Assembly: GCA_023421955.1 (NCBI GenBank)
Contig: JAEZSE010000029.1
Coordinates: 1-64,000 of the forward strand
Direction: 5' to 3'
Length of the DNA stretch: 64,000 bases
Source of the DNA: Bacillota bacterium
GTDB taxonomy: Bacteria > Bacillota > Clostridia > Christensenellales > UMGS416
In this document: positions 53,375-61,709 of the stretch, one piece after another
Position numbering within the stretch: position 1 is the first letter of the stretch
How the letters are laid out: each line of letters opens with the position of its first letter
Notes under the pieces: model-generated
The model's database searches: none
The model's input: the letters and a program-made list of their open reading frames with translations, nothing else
Told to the model about the DNA's origin: nothing
Translations under genes and position numbers: made by a program

Positions 53375-53767
53375 ATGGGTTCTCCATTTGGGTTTGGATT
53401 TGACTTTATGTCTGTGGTCGGGCCGATTTTTATTAGCGTGATCTTTCTGCTGGTGTTCGGCGTAATCATCGCCGCCATTTTCCGCACGATCAAGCGCAGC
53501 GTGCAAAACAACAACGCCCCGATCCTGGCGGTGGACTGCCACGTGGTGGCCAAGCGCACCGAAACCGGCGGCGGCATGAACGACACCTCACACTGGACCC
53601 ACTATTTCGCCACCTTCGAGGTGGAAAGCGGCGACCGGATGGAGTTCCAGTTGGAAGGTGAGCAAGCCGGGCTGCTGGTGGAGGGCGACGAGGGCAAAGT
53701 GACCTTTCAGGGCACGCGTTATATTTCGTTCCAGCGCAGGGCTCAGCCACAGCCGCCGAAGCTGTAA
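53375..53767 (+). CDS. DUF2500 family membrane-anchored protein
   Basis: A 130-residue protein with a single N-terminal membrane helix (about residues 12-36) and a beta-rich domain: VDCHVVAKRTETGGG, YFATFEVESGDRMEF, GLLVEGDEGKVTFQGTRYISF. This is the DUF2500 (YhhM-like) pattern; the function is unknown. CGGGAGG lies before the ATG. A bidirectional terminator follows. Confidence 0.88.
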   Translation: MGSPFGFGFDFMSVVGPIFISVIFLLVFGVIIAAIFRTIKRSVQNNNAPILAVDCHVVAKRTETGGGMNDTSHWTHYFATFEVESGDRMEFQLEGEQAGLLVEGDEGKVTFQGTRYISFQRRAQPQPPKL

Positions 53768-53789
53768 GCTGATCAGAAAACAGAACAAA

Positions 53790-53815
53790 AAAAGCCACCC
53801 GGCAGGGTGGCTTTT
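53790..53815. terminator. Bidirectional terminator
   Basis: AAAAGCCACCC-GGCA-GGGTGGCTTTT. A-runs on one side and T-runs on the other let it end both the DUF2500 gene and the minus-strand zinc-ribbon gene. Confidence 0.9.
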
Positions 53816-53835
53816 GTGTTACGAATTGTTGTTGA

Positions 53836-54126
53836 TTATCTGGTCCTCTTGAAGCACTCACTGCAATAGATGGGCCTGTCATTCTTGGGCATGAAGGGCA
53901 CCTTTGTGGGGGCGCCGCACTCAGCACAAATGGCATCGTACATCTCACGGGGAGGACGCCTGTCGCCACCCATGCCACCGCCCTGACCCTTGCGGGCATT
54001 GCGGCAAGATTTGCAGCGGACGGGTTTGTTGGTGAAGCCCTTCTCGGCATAGAATTCCTGTTCACGGGCTGTGAACACAAAATCTTCACCGCATTCCCTG
54101 CACTTTAAAGTTTCGTCCTGGTACAT
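53836..54126 (-). CDS. Zinc-ribbon protein with two CxxC pairs
   Basis: A 96-residue protein with two zinc-binding modules: CRECGEDFVF plus CKSCRNARKG in the N-terminal half (a zf-trcl-like ribbon with FYAEKGFTNKPVRC) and CAECGAPTKVPF plus YCSECFKR at the C-terminus, a CxxC-x17-CxxC arrangement. A Gly-rich linker joins them. Such proteins are common and uncharacterised in Clostridia; nucleic-acid binding is likely but inferred. GAGGGA precedes the ATG. A long structured leader lies upstream. Confidence 0.85.
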   Translation of the reverse strand: MYQDETLKCRECGEDFVFTAREQEFYAEKGFTNKPVRCKSCRNARKGQGGGMGGDRRPPREMYDAICAECGAPTKVPFMPKNDRPIYCSECFKRTR

Positions 54127-54155
54127 GTTGACATTTCCCTCGCTTTATTTATTTT

Positions 54156-54416
54156 GCTCCCGATGGAGCTTTGGCCAAACCTGAAGCCCTATTCCGCCGA
54201 CTGGGAATTCGTCCGGGTCTTTCCCGGCCCTAGTGATCAGGGCATAATCCTTGGTTTTCTGCCACGCGGTTCGGCCGCAGGAGATAAGCGCGAGGGATCA
54301 TGGTTCCTGGTCGGGCGGCCACGAATTGGTGCTGGTGTCTGCAGCCATCCAGTGCCTTTCCGCTCCGCGACGCATACCTGGCTTGTACTAGGCACGCATG
54401 AAGGACAGATTCAACG
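54156..54416 (-). ncRNA. Candidate structured RNA upstream of the zinc-ribbon gene
   Basis: About 260 GC-rich bases with no convincing protein on either strand, directly downstream of a good minus-strand promoter. On the minus strand it can fold GCGTGCCT/AGGTATGC (54372-54397), GCGG-CCGAA-CCGC (54266-54278), GCCCT-GATCACT-AGGGC (54227-54243), CCGGG-AAAGA-CCCGG (54213-54227) and GCTCC-ATCG-GGAGC (54156-54169). The first helix contains two G-U pairs that would be A-C mismatches on the plus strand, which favours the minus strand. I could not match it from memory to RNase P, 6S, tmRNA or SRP RNA. It may be a free RNA or the leader of the zinc-ribbon gene. Confidence 0.55.
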
Positions 54417-54422
54417 ATTCCC

Positions 54423-54450
54423 ATTATACATGAGAATCAAATTTTTGCAA
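54423..54450 (-). promoter_or_regulatory. Promoter of the candidate RNA
   Basis: Minus strand TTGCAA (54445-54450), 16 bases, TATAAT (54423-54428). Transcription should begin near 54416. The stretch 54451-54734 beyond it shows no supported gene. Confidence 0.65.
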
Positions 54451-54734
54451 TAGGTTTTTTACAGAAGACTGGAAAATCCTACTGACGATTACTTGATTTT
54501 TTTGGTTATTCTTCTCATTCGTGTTGTCCATAGGGTAGAATCCTGCCTGAATGAGATTGTTCCTGCATCGGTGCCTTCTGTTATAAAAATCGTCATCAAC
54601 AGATATTATATGATAGTGCATTAACTTGTTATGCAGTTTGGACAATTACAGCCAAGATGTATCAAGCCGCAGATAGCAGCCTGATTGCCATGTGGGTGCC
54701 ATTATAGCGATGAAATCAGCGGGATGTTTGTCGT

Positions 54735-54994
54735 TTAGCGGAAATCGTAATGTTTGCGTACCGGTTTGGTCACCTTCCACACACAATCGATCCCTCTTGG
54801 GAAAACCACATAGTCTCCCGGCCCAAAAGCTTGCGCTGCCGCCGGCATACTCCACAGTGACTTCTCCCTCAAGGATCAAGCAATGCTCCTCACTGTCATA
54901 ATGCCAGTCGAATTCATATGCCGCATCCCCAGGTGGGCCATTTTTTCATGGCAGCTTTTTCGGCTTCGGTGGGCTTGCGCACAGTGATTTTCAT
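54735..54994 (-). pseudogene. Cupin-domain protein, broken by two frameshifts
   Basis: A reading of three frames restores a small cupin of about 85 residues. It starts MKITVRKPTEAEKAAMKKW (ATG at 54994, after GGGGGAA), shifts near WGC to YEFDWHYDSEEHCLILEGEV and then near YAGG to AFGPGDYVVFPRGIDCVW, ending at a TAA at 54735. The assembled protein resembles single-domain cupins of the DUF861 type. Two separate shifts in 260 bases argue for true decay, although clustered sequencing errors are possible. Confidence 0.72.
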
Positions 54995-55182
54995 ATTGTT
55001 TCCCCCATCTGATGAGTGTCGGGCCATACGCCTGAATCGATCCTCTATTGGGTATTATATGGCGCGGACGCAATCGGTACAAGCAACCCGAGGCGTTTCT
55101 TTTTGATTGCAGTTGCAGAGGTAGTAAGATATAATGACGACAGACTAATAGGATAGTCCATGCATTTCGAAAGGAGGCAGCC

Positions 55183-56130
55183 ATGAAAGCCAAATCTGCT
55201 CTCAAGTTCTATCTGCTTACGATGGGGATTTTGCTCGGCCTCTCCGCTTACCCCTTGGTGATGGGCCTGAAGATCGTTTTCCTTTTCTGGAAGGAAGGAG
55301 GCATCGCACCGGAAGAATACGCCCGATACGTAATCCCTTACACTGCTATTTGCGTGTCGGCCCTGGTCACGGCCGCGCTGTATCCGCTGCTCTCCCCATT
55401 GAAACGGTGGTCAGCCCCGGTGGCCACCGCGTTGGCGCTGGGGCTTTTCGCGGGAATCGAGCTGTATATGGAGGGCATTGTGATCAACAGCCCGAAGATT
55501 CAATCAGCTGTGATGATGCAATTACTATCCTGCGTGTATACGCCCAGAGCCATAATGTCGTTTCAGGGCTCTTATGATGATATGTATAAAGTTCATTACT
55601 TCCTGGTCTCGTTTGTGATGGTGGCGCTTGTGGTGAATGTGGTATATGGTTATGGCCGGCTGGCTTCCGGTCATATCATGCACAAGAAACCGCTAGTCCT
55701 GCAGACTGTGGTGGCTGTGGTTTTTATTAGCCTGTGTGTCTTTGCAAACCTCACCGGTTTTTTCCGCCTTCCTGTGGAAGTTCAGCCCCTTGGATCCGGC
55801 CTGCTCACTGGGCTGTTTTTTGTGGTGTTGGGGGCCGCGGCTGGTGTTTTGACCGGAAGTCTTTTGTTGAAACGGCGGATGCTTGCTGCGGTTGGATTGC
55901 CAGGAGGTATCTCTGTAATTGTGTGTTTGTTGATGTATGCCGGGGAATACTATATGTTGGGAGGCACACTATACCGTTTTGGGCGTGGTTTTTTCTTCAA
56001 TGGGCTGCCAGGGATTGCACTGGCGCCCTTTGATATCGTTGTCGTGATCCTCTCCGGTTCGGCTGCTGTATTGATGATGTGGGGCCTTTGCCGCAGGCTT
56101 CGGACCATGGCTGGTGAGCAGCCCAGCTAA
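55183..56130 (+). CDS. Polytopic membrane protein, unknown
   Basis: A 315-residue protein with about eight hydrophobic helices and short loops; no motif of a known transporter is visible. A strong AAAGGAGG site precedes the ATG. The region YVIPYTAICVSALVTAAL and later SVIVCLLMYAGEYYML are membrane spans. It is the first of three consecutive unknown membrane genes. Loops are short, so an enzymatic domain is unlikely. Confidence 0.75.
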   Translation: MKAKSALKFYLLTMGILLGLSAYPLVMGLKIVFLFWKEGGIAPEEYARYVIPYTAICVSALVTAALYPLLSPLKRWSAPVATALALGLFAGIELYMEGIVINSPKIQSAVMMQLLSCVYTPRAIMSFQGSYDDMYKVHYFLVSFVMVALVVNVVYGYGRLASGHIMHKKPLVLQTVVAVVFISLCVFANLTGFFRLPVEVQPLGSGLLTGLFFVVLGAAAGVLTGSLLLKRRMLAAVGLPGGISVIVCLLMYAGEYYMLGGTLYRFGRGFFFNGLPGIALAPFDIVVVILSGSAAVLMMWGLCRRLRTMAGEQPS

Positions 56131-56205
56131 CATACAGTATGTTTACTATTACCAGTGGTTTTGCTATGATAGTACTGCTACGAAAGGCAGTTTGAGGTGC
56201 GGCTC

Positions 56206-56871
56206 ATGCTTGGATCAATTCGGCTTTTGGTGTCTTACGGATCTGTCAGGATTGTCCTGTTTGTGGTGCTTGCGCTGTTGTTTGCTTTTTTATATGTACG
56301 GGTTCTGATGAAGAGACGGCCGCTTGTGCGCGCACTGTCTACCATGGCGCTGGTAGTTTTTCTGCTGGCTTTGGTGTTTATCCCGGTGGAGAACGCCTTC
56401 GTTCGGTTTGCCACGCCGGACGATGCAGTGCGCTATTCACTACCCAACCAGAAGGTGTTGAAAGTGCTGGAGCATGGCCAGTGGGCCACCGTAATCTGCA
56501 AGGACAAAAGGACTGTGGTGCTTTCCCGTGACAGCGGCGGTTGGAAGACTTCCAACCCGGCTTTTATGGGTTGGGGTGTCCGCTGGGGCTCTATTGGGAA
56601 TGTGGGCTACCAGACACGGCAGCTGTCCGACGGCGTGTATTATGTTGGAGTAAGTACCAGGCGATATGTGGATGAGGCGCGTAACAAGGGTGCAATACTG
56701 ATCGATACGATTACGGATACCGGCGGGTCAGAGTTCGGTCGTTTTCAAACGGAATTGCTGGATAAAAGTGACGCTGTGTATGCCACGGATTTATTCTACT
56801 ATGCCTTCGTGGACACAATGGGCGATGGTTACCACCTGGTGATCAATGGCGAGGAATTGCCGTTGGATTGA
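56206..56871 (+). CDS. Membrane-anchored protein, unknown
   Basis: A protein of about 221 residues with two N-terminal membrane helices (about residues 12-30 and 42-60) and a beta-rich domain of about 150 residues that would face outside (FATPDDAVRYSLPNQ to GYHLVINGEELPLD). Start choice: ATG 56206 with GAGGTG six bases upstream; a GTG nine bases earlier is an alternative. It has no recognisable family. The gap to the first membrane gene is about 75 bases; the next gene follows within 30. Confidence 0.65.
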   Translation: MLGSIRLLVSYGSVRIVLFVVLALLFAFLYVRVLMKRRPLVRALSTMALVVFLLALVFIPVENAFVRFATPDDAVRYSLPNQKVLKVLEHGQWATVICKDKRTVVLSRDSGGWKTSNPAFMGWGVRWGSIGNVGYQTRQLSDGVYYVGVSTRRYVDEARNKGAILIDTITDTGGSEFGRFQTELLDKSDAVYATDLFYYAFVDTMGDGYHLVINGEELPLD

Positions 56872-56899
56872 GTTGGTTATAGCCTTGGGGAGAAAGTCT

Positions 56900-57832
56900 T
56901 TGCATATTTTTCAGCTCAAAAAATCGCTGGTGAAATTCCAGTATCTGCTGCTGTTTTCTTTTGGACTGCTTGCGCCGCTCGCGGCATTCTTTCTTGTGCC
57001 GGGCATTGATCCGGTCACTGCGCTGATCAACGGCGTACCTGGGGTGCTGTTGGCTTTGTTTGCGGTCGCGAATCTGTGCCGTGGGGTTGTTATTGCACGC
57101 GGCGCAGTATGGTTTCTGGATTTGCCGCCTGCGATCATTGGTATCGACGGAATCCGTGAAATCTCAGTGACACGGGCAGAGATTGGCCTTTCCATCCTGA
57201 CGGTTGGCGGGAAAACGACAGTATACTCCATAGGTAAGCGCCCTCATGAAGCGGATATCGAGACATTCCGGAATATGCTGGCCATGATCTGTGAGCGTGC
57301 CGCCCAATCTGGCCATGATGCGGCTATCAGTGCAGATACAACGGAGTTTCTATCTGGCTCGATGGGTTATTACGAACATCGACTTTCGGAAACCCGAGAG
57401 CAGCGCGATCAACTCAGGGGTCTGGGTGGCTGGCTGGGTGCGTTGTGCGCTTATCTGATTGTGACAGCAGTGGTCAACCTGGCGGGCTTTGCGCTTGGAT
57501 GGTCATCTCCTGTTACCGTCGCGAACGGGCAATTCATTACAATGATGAACTTGTTGATCACAGCAACGACGTCGTTGCTGGCAGCCTGGACGCTCTACTG
57601 TTTTTTCAGGTGCAAGAAGTCATTTCCCAGAAACATGCTGCTGTATTATGGTGTTGCCGCGCTCACGTTGCTAACATCCGGCTTTGTCAGAGACGTGCTC
57701 ACGCAGAATGTTGTTTCACTGGAAAGCTTCATAACGCTGGTTGTAGGCCTTGTGCTGCAGGCCCCCCGATTCTTTTCGTTACGGGGTTACCTGCGACACA
57801 GTCTGCGCGTTAGAAACACATTTGTTCGTTAA
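56900..57832 (+). CDS. Membrane protein with DUF2569-like C-terminal region
   Basis: A protein of about 310 residues: two N-terminal helices, a cytoplasmic-looking domain of about 100 residues (GIREISVTRAEIGLSILTVGG, resembling a PH-like fold) and four C-terminal helices beginning LRGLGGWLGALCAYLIV and including FFRCKKSFPRNMLLYY. The latter resemble DUF2569. I choose a TTG start at 56900, after GGGGAGAAAG; upstream codons overlap the previous gene without a site. Function unknown. Confidence 0.6.
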   Translation: MHIFQLKKSLVKFQYLLLFSFGLLAPLAAFFLVPGIDPVTALINGVPGVLLALFAVANLCRGVVIARGAVWFLDLPPAIIGIDGIREISVTRAEIGLSILTVGGKTTVYSIGKRPHEADIETFRNMLAMICERAAQSGHDAAISADTTEFLSGSMGYYEHRLSETREQRDQLRGLGGWLGALCAYLIVTAVVNLAGFALGWSSPVTVANGQFITMMNLLITATTSLLAAWTLYCFFRCKKSFPRNMLLYYGVAALTLLTSGFVRDVLTQNVVSLESFITLVVGLVLQAPRFFSLRGYLRHSLRVRNTFVR

Positions 57833-57845
57833 TCCAATGCTGATC

Positions 57846-57870
57846 GGGCCTTGCTGCGGCAGGCCTTTTT
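57846..57870 (+). terminator. Terminator after the membrane-protein cluster
   Basis: GGGCCT-TGCTGCGGC-AGGCC followed by TTTTT. Confidence 0.8.
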
Positions 57871-57974
57871 CTGTTTCCTGCCAAAAGATTGAGTATGAGT
57901 GGGGGTTCCGCAAACCCGGTCAAGAAAACAACCCTACAGCTGCTGTATGATATCTCCCATCAGGAGGTCATGGA

Positions 57975-58865
57975 ATGCGCGAGCAGGCGGACGCAGTGCA
58001 GAGGATGCAGGACTACATTGAGGCGCATCTGGATGAACCGGTAACGTTGCAGCAACTGGCCAGTGCTGCTGGTTACTCTCCGTGGCATGCTGCCAGGCTC
58101 TTTAGGGAGCTTGTCGGTATCCCTCCGTTGGAGTATCTGAGGGCAAGGCGGCTGTCCCGGGCAGCGCTGCGCCTGAGGGATTCTGGCGACCGGGTGCTGG
58201 ATGTGGCGATGCATTTTGCGTTTGATTCCCATGAGGGGTTCACACGGGCATTCAACAACCGGTTCGGCATCCCGCCGGAGCGGTACCGCAAGAGCGCCCC
58301 GCCGATTCCTCTGCTGATGCCCCGTAGCGCCCGCGACCATTACCTTATGCAGCAAGAGGAAGGAGCAACCAAAATGGAACACACTAACACGGTTTATGTA
58401 CAAGCCACAGACTGCCCTGCGTGCAAAATGATCGTGCGGAGGGCAAAGAAGGCCACCGGCTATTGGGAGTATTGTGAGGAGATCGGCTGCGATGTGGAGG
58501 GCATCCTTGCGAGCATCAAGGGCTCCCTAAGCGAAATTATCGGCATGTGGATGCCCGCTGCCATGCGGCCGGCCGGCACATCAGAATACGTGATGGGCAT
58601 TGAACTGCCTGCCGATTACACCGGGCCGGTGCCGGAGGGCATGGAGCTCATCAATGTGCCCGCGGCGACGTACCTGCACTTCCAGGGCCTGCCTTACAAA
58701 GACGAAGAGATGGGCCAGGCCTGCGCGGTGCTGGACAAGGCGTTTGAGAGCTATGACCCCGAGCGGTTTGGCTGGGCTTGGGCCGATGAACTTGGCCCGA
58801 TGATACAATACGCGCCAATGCCGGAGCGCGGCTGCGCACTGGCTCGGCCGGTAAAGAAGCTGTAA
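57975..58865 (+). CDS. AraC family regulator with GyrI-like effector domain
   Basis: A 296-residue protein. The N-terminal 105 residues hold the two helix-turn-helix motifs of AraC proteins (VTLQQLASAAGYSPWHAARLFRE; VLDVAMHFAFDSHEGFTRAFNNRFG). A linker leads to a GyrI-like domain (EYVMGIELPADYTGPVPEGM; PAATYLHFQG; YAPMPERG) as in the Rob/SoxS-like multidrug regulators that bind small molecules. A GGAGGT site precedes the ATG. No target gene is adjacent in the same direction. Confidence 0.9.
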   Translation: MREQADAVQRMQDYIEAHLDEPVTLQQLASAAGYSPWHAARLFRELVGIPPLEYLRARRLSRAALRLRDSGDRVLDVAMHFAFDSHEGFTRAFNNRFGIPPERYRKSAPPIPLLMPRSARDHYLMQQEEGATKMEHTNTVYVQATDCPACKMIVRRAKKATGYWEYCEEIGCDVEGILASIKGSLSEIIGMWMPAAMRPAGTSEYVMGIELPADYTGPVPEGMELINVPAATYLHFQGLPYKDEEMGQACAVLDKAFESYDPERFGWAWADELGPMIQYAPMPERGCALARPVKKL

Positions 58866-58892
58866 TTGGCTGCCAGATTTCTATCTCCACCG

Positions 58893-58918
58893 CCCCTTCC
58901 ATATTGGAGGGGGTTTTT
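58893..58918 (+). terminator. Terminator of the AraC-type gene
   Basis: CCCCTTCC-ATATT-GGAGGGGG followed by TTTTT. Confidence 0.85.
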
Positions 58919-58947
58919 CGCATATATGATTAAGAATTGGCTGCCTG

Positions 58948-59736
58948 TCAATTTGCATCATTCAATTTACAGCGGACAATCAGCCTGCGGTTGCCGGAGC
59001 TGGCACAGGTAAGCAGTGTGAGCGTGTAATCTCCGCTGGCTTTATCTAGCGCCGCCACATTGTCTGGCGTGACCACCTGCGTTTCATACACCAGGTAATG
59101 ATAGACCGTGCCGTCGGGGCCGGCCAGTACCACTTCGTCGCCTGTTTTCAGCTTGTCCAGCCGGCCGAAGTGCGCGCCGCTTTTATAGTTGTGGCCTGTG
59201 ATAATGATGTTGCCCTTTTCACCGGGCATGGCCCCGCCATACCAGCACACCGATACTTTCAGCGCTTTGGTGGTGAGCTTTGCGATCACCGGCAGTTCTA
59301 CGTTGATCGCATCGATGCTAAGCTTGCCGATAACGTCATAACCGGGCAGGGAAATTAACTCGTCCTTCGGGTCCACCTCCGGGGCGTCCGGCTGCTGGTA
59401 GCCGTCGTCTGGGGGGAGGGCTGACTCGGTCGGTAACGTACTGCTTGTATCTGACCCGGCGGGTAGGGATGCAGTGCCGGCGTCTGGCGAGGCGCTGGCT
59501 GTTGTGGCGTTGTCGTATTGGCTTAAAAGGTCCTGCGCGTTCTTTTGCGCCTCATTCCCTTCGCGATAAATCGCCAGATAGGTGGCCGCTGCCCCGATCA
59601 GCAGCACCGCGGACACCGCAACCAGCAGCAATGCCGGGTTTTTCCGGCGGTGCTGGAAAGGCAGGCGCGTTTCCCTTCCGCGCCTGCCCCTTGTGTTCAT
59701 GTCTATTTGGGTTTTCCTTCTGCCGTTGTCAGCCAC
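58948..59736 (-). CDS. Sortase, transpeptidase dedicated to the adjacent LPXTG proteins
   Basis: A 262-residue sortase. A basic cytoplasmic N-terminus, a membrane helix at about 33-54 and a Ser/Thr/Pro-rich stalk precede the catalytic beta-barrel with TGHNYKSGAHF (His about 182), LLTCASSGNRR (Cys about 244, Arg about 250 or 251). I cannot place it firmly in class A-F; the Cys-to-Arg spacing is short. The start is GTG 59736 with GGAGGCGG upstream, overlapping the end of the LRR gene by 8 bases, so the two are coupled. It should cleave the LP[AT]TGQ[DN]F signals of the two neighbours and link them to the wall. Confidence 0.92.
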   Translation of the reverse strand: MADNGRRKTQIDMNTRGRRGRETRLPFQHRRKNPALLLVAVSAVLLIGAAATYLAIYREGNEAQKNAQDLLSQYDNATTASASPDAGTASLPAGSDTSSTLPTESALPPDDGYQQPDAPEVDPKDELISLPGYDVIGKLSIDAINVELPVIAKLTTKALKVSVCWYGGAMPGEKGNIIITGHNYKSGAHFGRLDKLKTGDEVVLAGPDGTVYHYLVYETQVVTPDNVAALDKASGDYTLTLLTCASSGNRRLIVRCKLNDAN

Positions 59737-61624
59737 GCTGCCGCCTCCGACGGATTGCCATAAGGGTTGCCGCAGCCCCGCCGGCCATTATGGCCAGCGC
59801 CAACAGCAGGATGGCTGCTGTAAAGTCCTGGCCCGTGGCTGGCAGTTCCGCCGCGTTGATAATGATATCCGCATAGGCCGACTGCCAGTCGGAGGTATAG
59901 GTCACGCGCACGGAGCCTGGCTTGAGGCCCGTAAACTCATTTCCGTTGCGGCTCAGCAAGTTTTCATCAAAATTCCAGGTGCCGTCTGCGACGTTCGGCG
60001 TGACCGTAACGCGGCCTCCTGTATAGATTTTTCCGTTTGACGGGGATATCGAAAGCTCTAGCAGCAGACGGAACGGGATGTTTTCGCTTTGGGCATATGC
60101 CTGGGCCGTGGAGCCCTCATGGCCATAGAGGGCGCCGTCGGTAACCAGCGCGGTATCCCAAAAAATCATATCTCCGAAATCCACGCTGTCACCAAGGACA
60201 ATCGCTCTTATCAGATTGGAAGATTGAACAAAAGCTTGGTCTCCGATGGTCGTCACGCTCTGCGGTATCGTGATGTCTGTCAGGCCCGATGACCCAAACG
60301 CGGCTGCGCCGATCGTCTTGAGCCCCTCCGGCAGCGTGACGCCGGTCAATCCGTCGCAGCCGAAGAACGCGCCGGTGATAATATCCGTAACGCCGGCCGG
60401 CACCGTGAATTGCCCCGTTCTCCTGGCCGGAAACGCCATCAGGCTTGTTTTTGCCTTGTTGTACAATACGCCGTCTTCGACTGTGTAATTCGGGTTGGCG
60501 GCGTCCACATCAATGGCGGTCAGGTTTTGGCAGTCTACGAACGCCGCCTGCCCGATCGTTGTCACGCCGGCGGGGATTTTGATGGACGATAGGCCGCTGC
60601 CTCCAAACGCTGATTCTCCGATCGTAGTGATCGAAGAGGGAATGACGACGCCATCGAGGTTATCGCAGCTGGCGAAAAGATAGGCGGGTATCGTATTGAA
60701 GGATGGGTTATCCGGCAGGAGGGCGCTCTCCAGAACGGTGCATCGTTGAAATGCGCCCCAACCCACACTCGTGACCGTATCGGGTATTGATATGGATTGC
60801 AGCAGCGAGCAATCGGAAAAGGCGAAGCTGCCGATGCTGGAAAGGCCGTCATTGAGAGTGACAGTCGTAAGTTTTGAACAATGGTCGAATGCTGAACTGT
60901 CAATGTAGTTGACACTGGGCGGTATTGTGATCGATGTAAGCCCCGTGCCGCTAAACGCGTTATGGCTAATCGTAATGACCGACGAGGGTATCATCACGTT
61001 GTCCAACTTCGTGCAGTCCCAGAACATATCTGGTGCGATCGTGTCGAAAAGGGGGTTGTCGGGCAGCGTGGCGGACGCCAGGTTTTCGCAGCGAGAAAAT
61101 GCGGAGTCCCCAATGGTATATACGGAGTCCGGAATCGTGATCGAAGTGAGGTTTGCGCAGAAGTAGAACACATTTCTGGCCATTGTCTGCAGCGTGCTGG
61201 GGAGCGAGACAGTCTGCAGGTTGGCGCACTGACTGAACGCCCCCTCGTTCAGGCCGATGATGCCCTCGGGGACCGTGATGCCGGTCAGTCCCGTACAGCC
61301 CTGGAAAGCATTGCCACCGATATATCGGAGCGACGTCGGCAGGCTGATGGACGTAATACCGTCGTTTCCGCTAAAGGCATTGGCTTGGATTGACCAGACG
61401 GACTTGCCGCTGAGCGTAGCCGGCAGCGTGAGGCCACCGGTCGGGGCCGTGCAGCCGGTGATCGTCAGTGAGCCGTCGGCGTTCTCCAGCCACCTCCAGA
61501 TGTCCGTTGTGCCGGTGTCGCCGGGGGCGGCCAGGGCTGTGCCGGGGATTGCCGCGAACACAAGTGCAAAAGTAACCAGGGCAGAAATCAGTACCGCCAG
61601 GGGTCTTGCTGTCTTCGCCTTCAT
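59729..61624 (-). CDS. BspA-type leucine-rich-repeat surface protein, LPATG-anchored
   Basis: A 631-residue secreted protein. The signal peptide ends near ALA-AP (residue about 32). From about 55 to 500 it consists of LRR_5/BspA repeats of about 23 residues, each with phrases such as SITIPxSVxxIGxxAFxxC. A beta-sandwich domain follows (KIYTGGRVTVTPN to QSAYADIIIN), then LPATG at 594-598, a hydrophobic helix and a terminal RRRRQRG: a complete sorting signal. The last 110 residues are closely similar to the ubiquitin-like neighbour. BspA-type repeats mediate adhesion to hosts or other microbes. It has its own promoter. Confidence 0.93.
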   Translation of the reverse strand: MKAKTARPLAVLISALVTFALVFAAIPGTALAAPGDTGTTDIWRWLENADGSLTITGCTAPTGGLTLPATLSGKSVWSIQANAFSGNDGITSISLPTSLRYIGGNAFQGCTGLTGITVPEGIIGLNEGAFSQCANLQTVSLPSTLQTMARNVFYFCANLTSITIPDSVYTIGDSAFSRCENLASATLPDNPLFDTIAPDMFWDCTKLDNVMIPSSVITISHNAFSGTGLTSITIPPSVNYIDSSAFDHCSKLTTVTLNDGLSSIGSFAFSDCSLLQSISIPDTVTSVGWGAFQRCTVLESALLPDNPSFNTIPAYLFASCDNLDGVVIPSSITTIGESAFGGSGLSSIKIPAGVTTIGQAAFVDCQNLTAIDVDAANPNYTVEDGVLYNKAKTSLMAFPARRTGQFTVPAGVTDIITGAFFGCDGLTGVTLPEGLKTIGAAAFGSSGLTDITIPQSVTTIGDQAFVQSSNLIRAIVLGDSVDFGDMIFWDTALVTDGALYGHEGSTAQAYAQSENIPFRLLLELSISPSNGKIYTGGRVTVTPNVADGTWNFDENLLSRNGNEFTGLKPGSVRVTYTSDWQSAYADIIINAAELPATGQDFTAAILLLALAIMAGGAAATLMAIRRRRQRG

Positions 61625-61668
61625 AACGACACCCTTTTCCTTTGTTGATCAGAATGCTATAATTTTAC

Positions 61669-61697
61669 ACTATAACATTACAGGATAAATTTGTAAA
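61669..61697 (-). promoter_or_regulatory. Promoter of the LRR-sortase operon
   Basis: Minus strand TTTACA (61692-61697), 17 bases, TATAGT (61669-61674). It lies in the 85-base gap after the ubiquitin-like gene. Confidence 0.65.
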
Positions 61698-61709
61698 TGC
61701 AAGAGTATT

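Noticed and set aside
54154..54453. A 99-codon plus-strand frame over the candidate RNA
   Set aside because: Its only start lacks a ribosome site, no domain is recognisable, and the promoter and G-U pairing point to the opposite strand.
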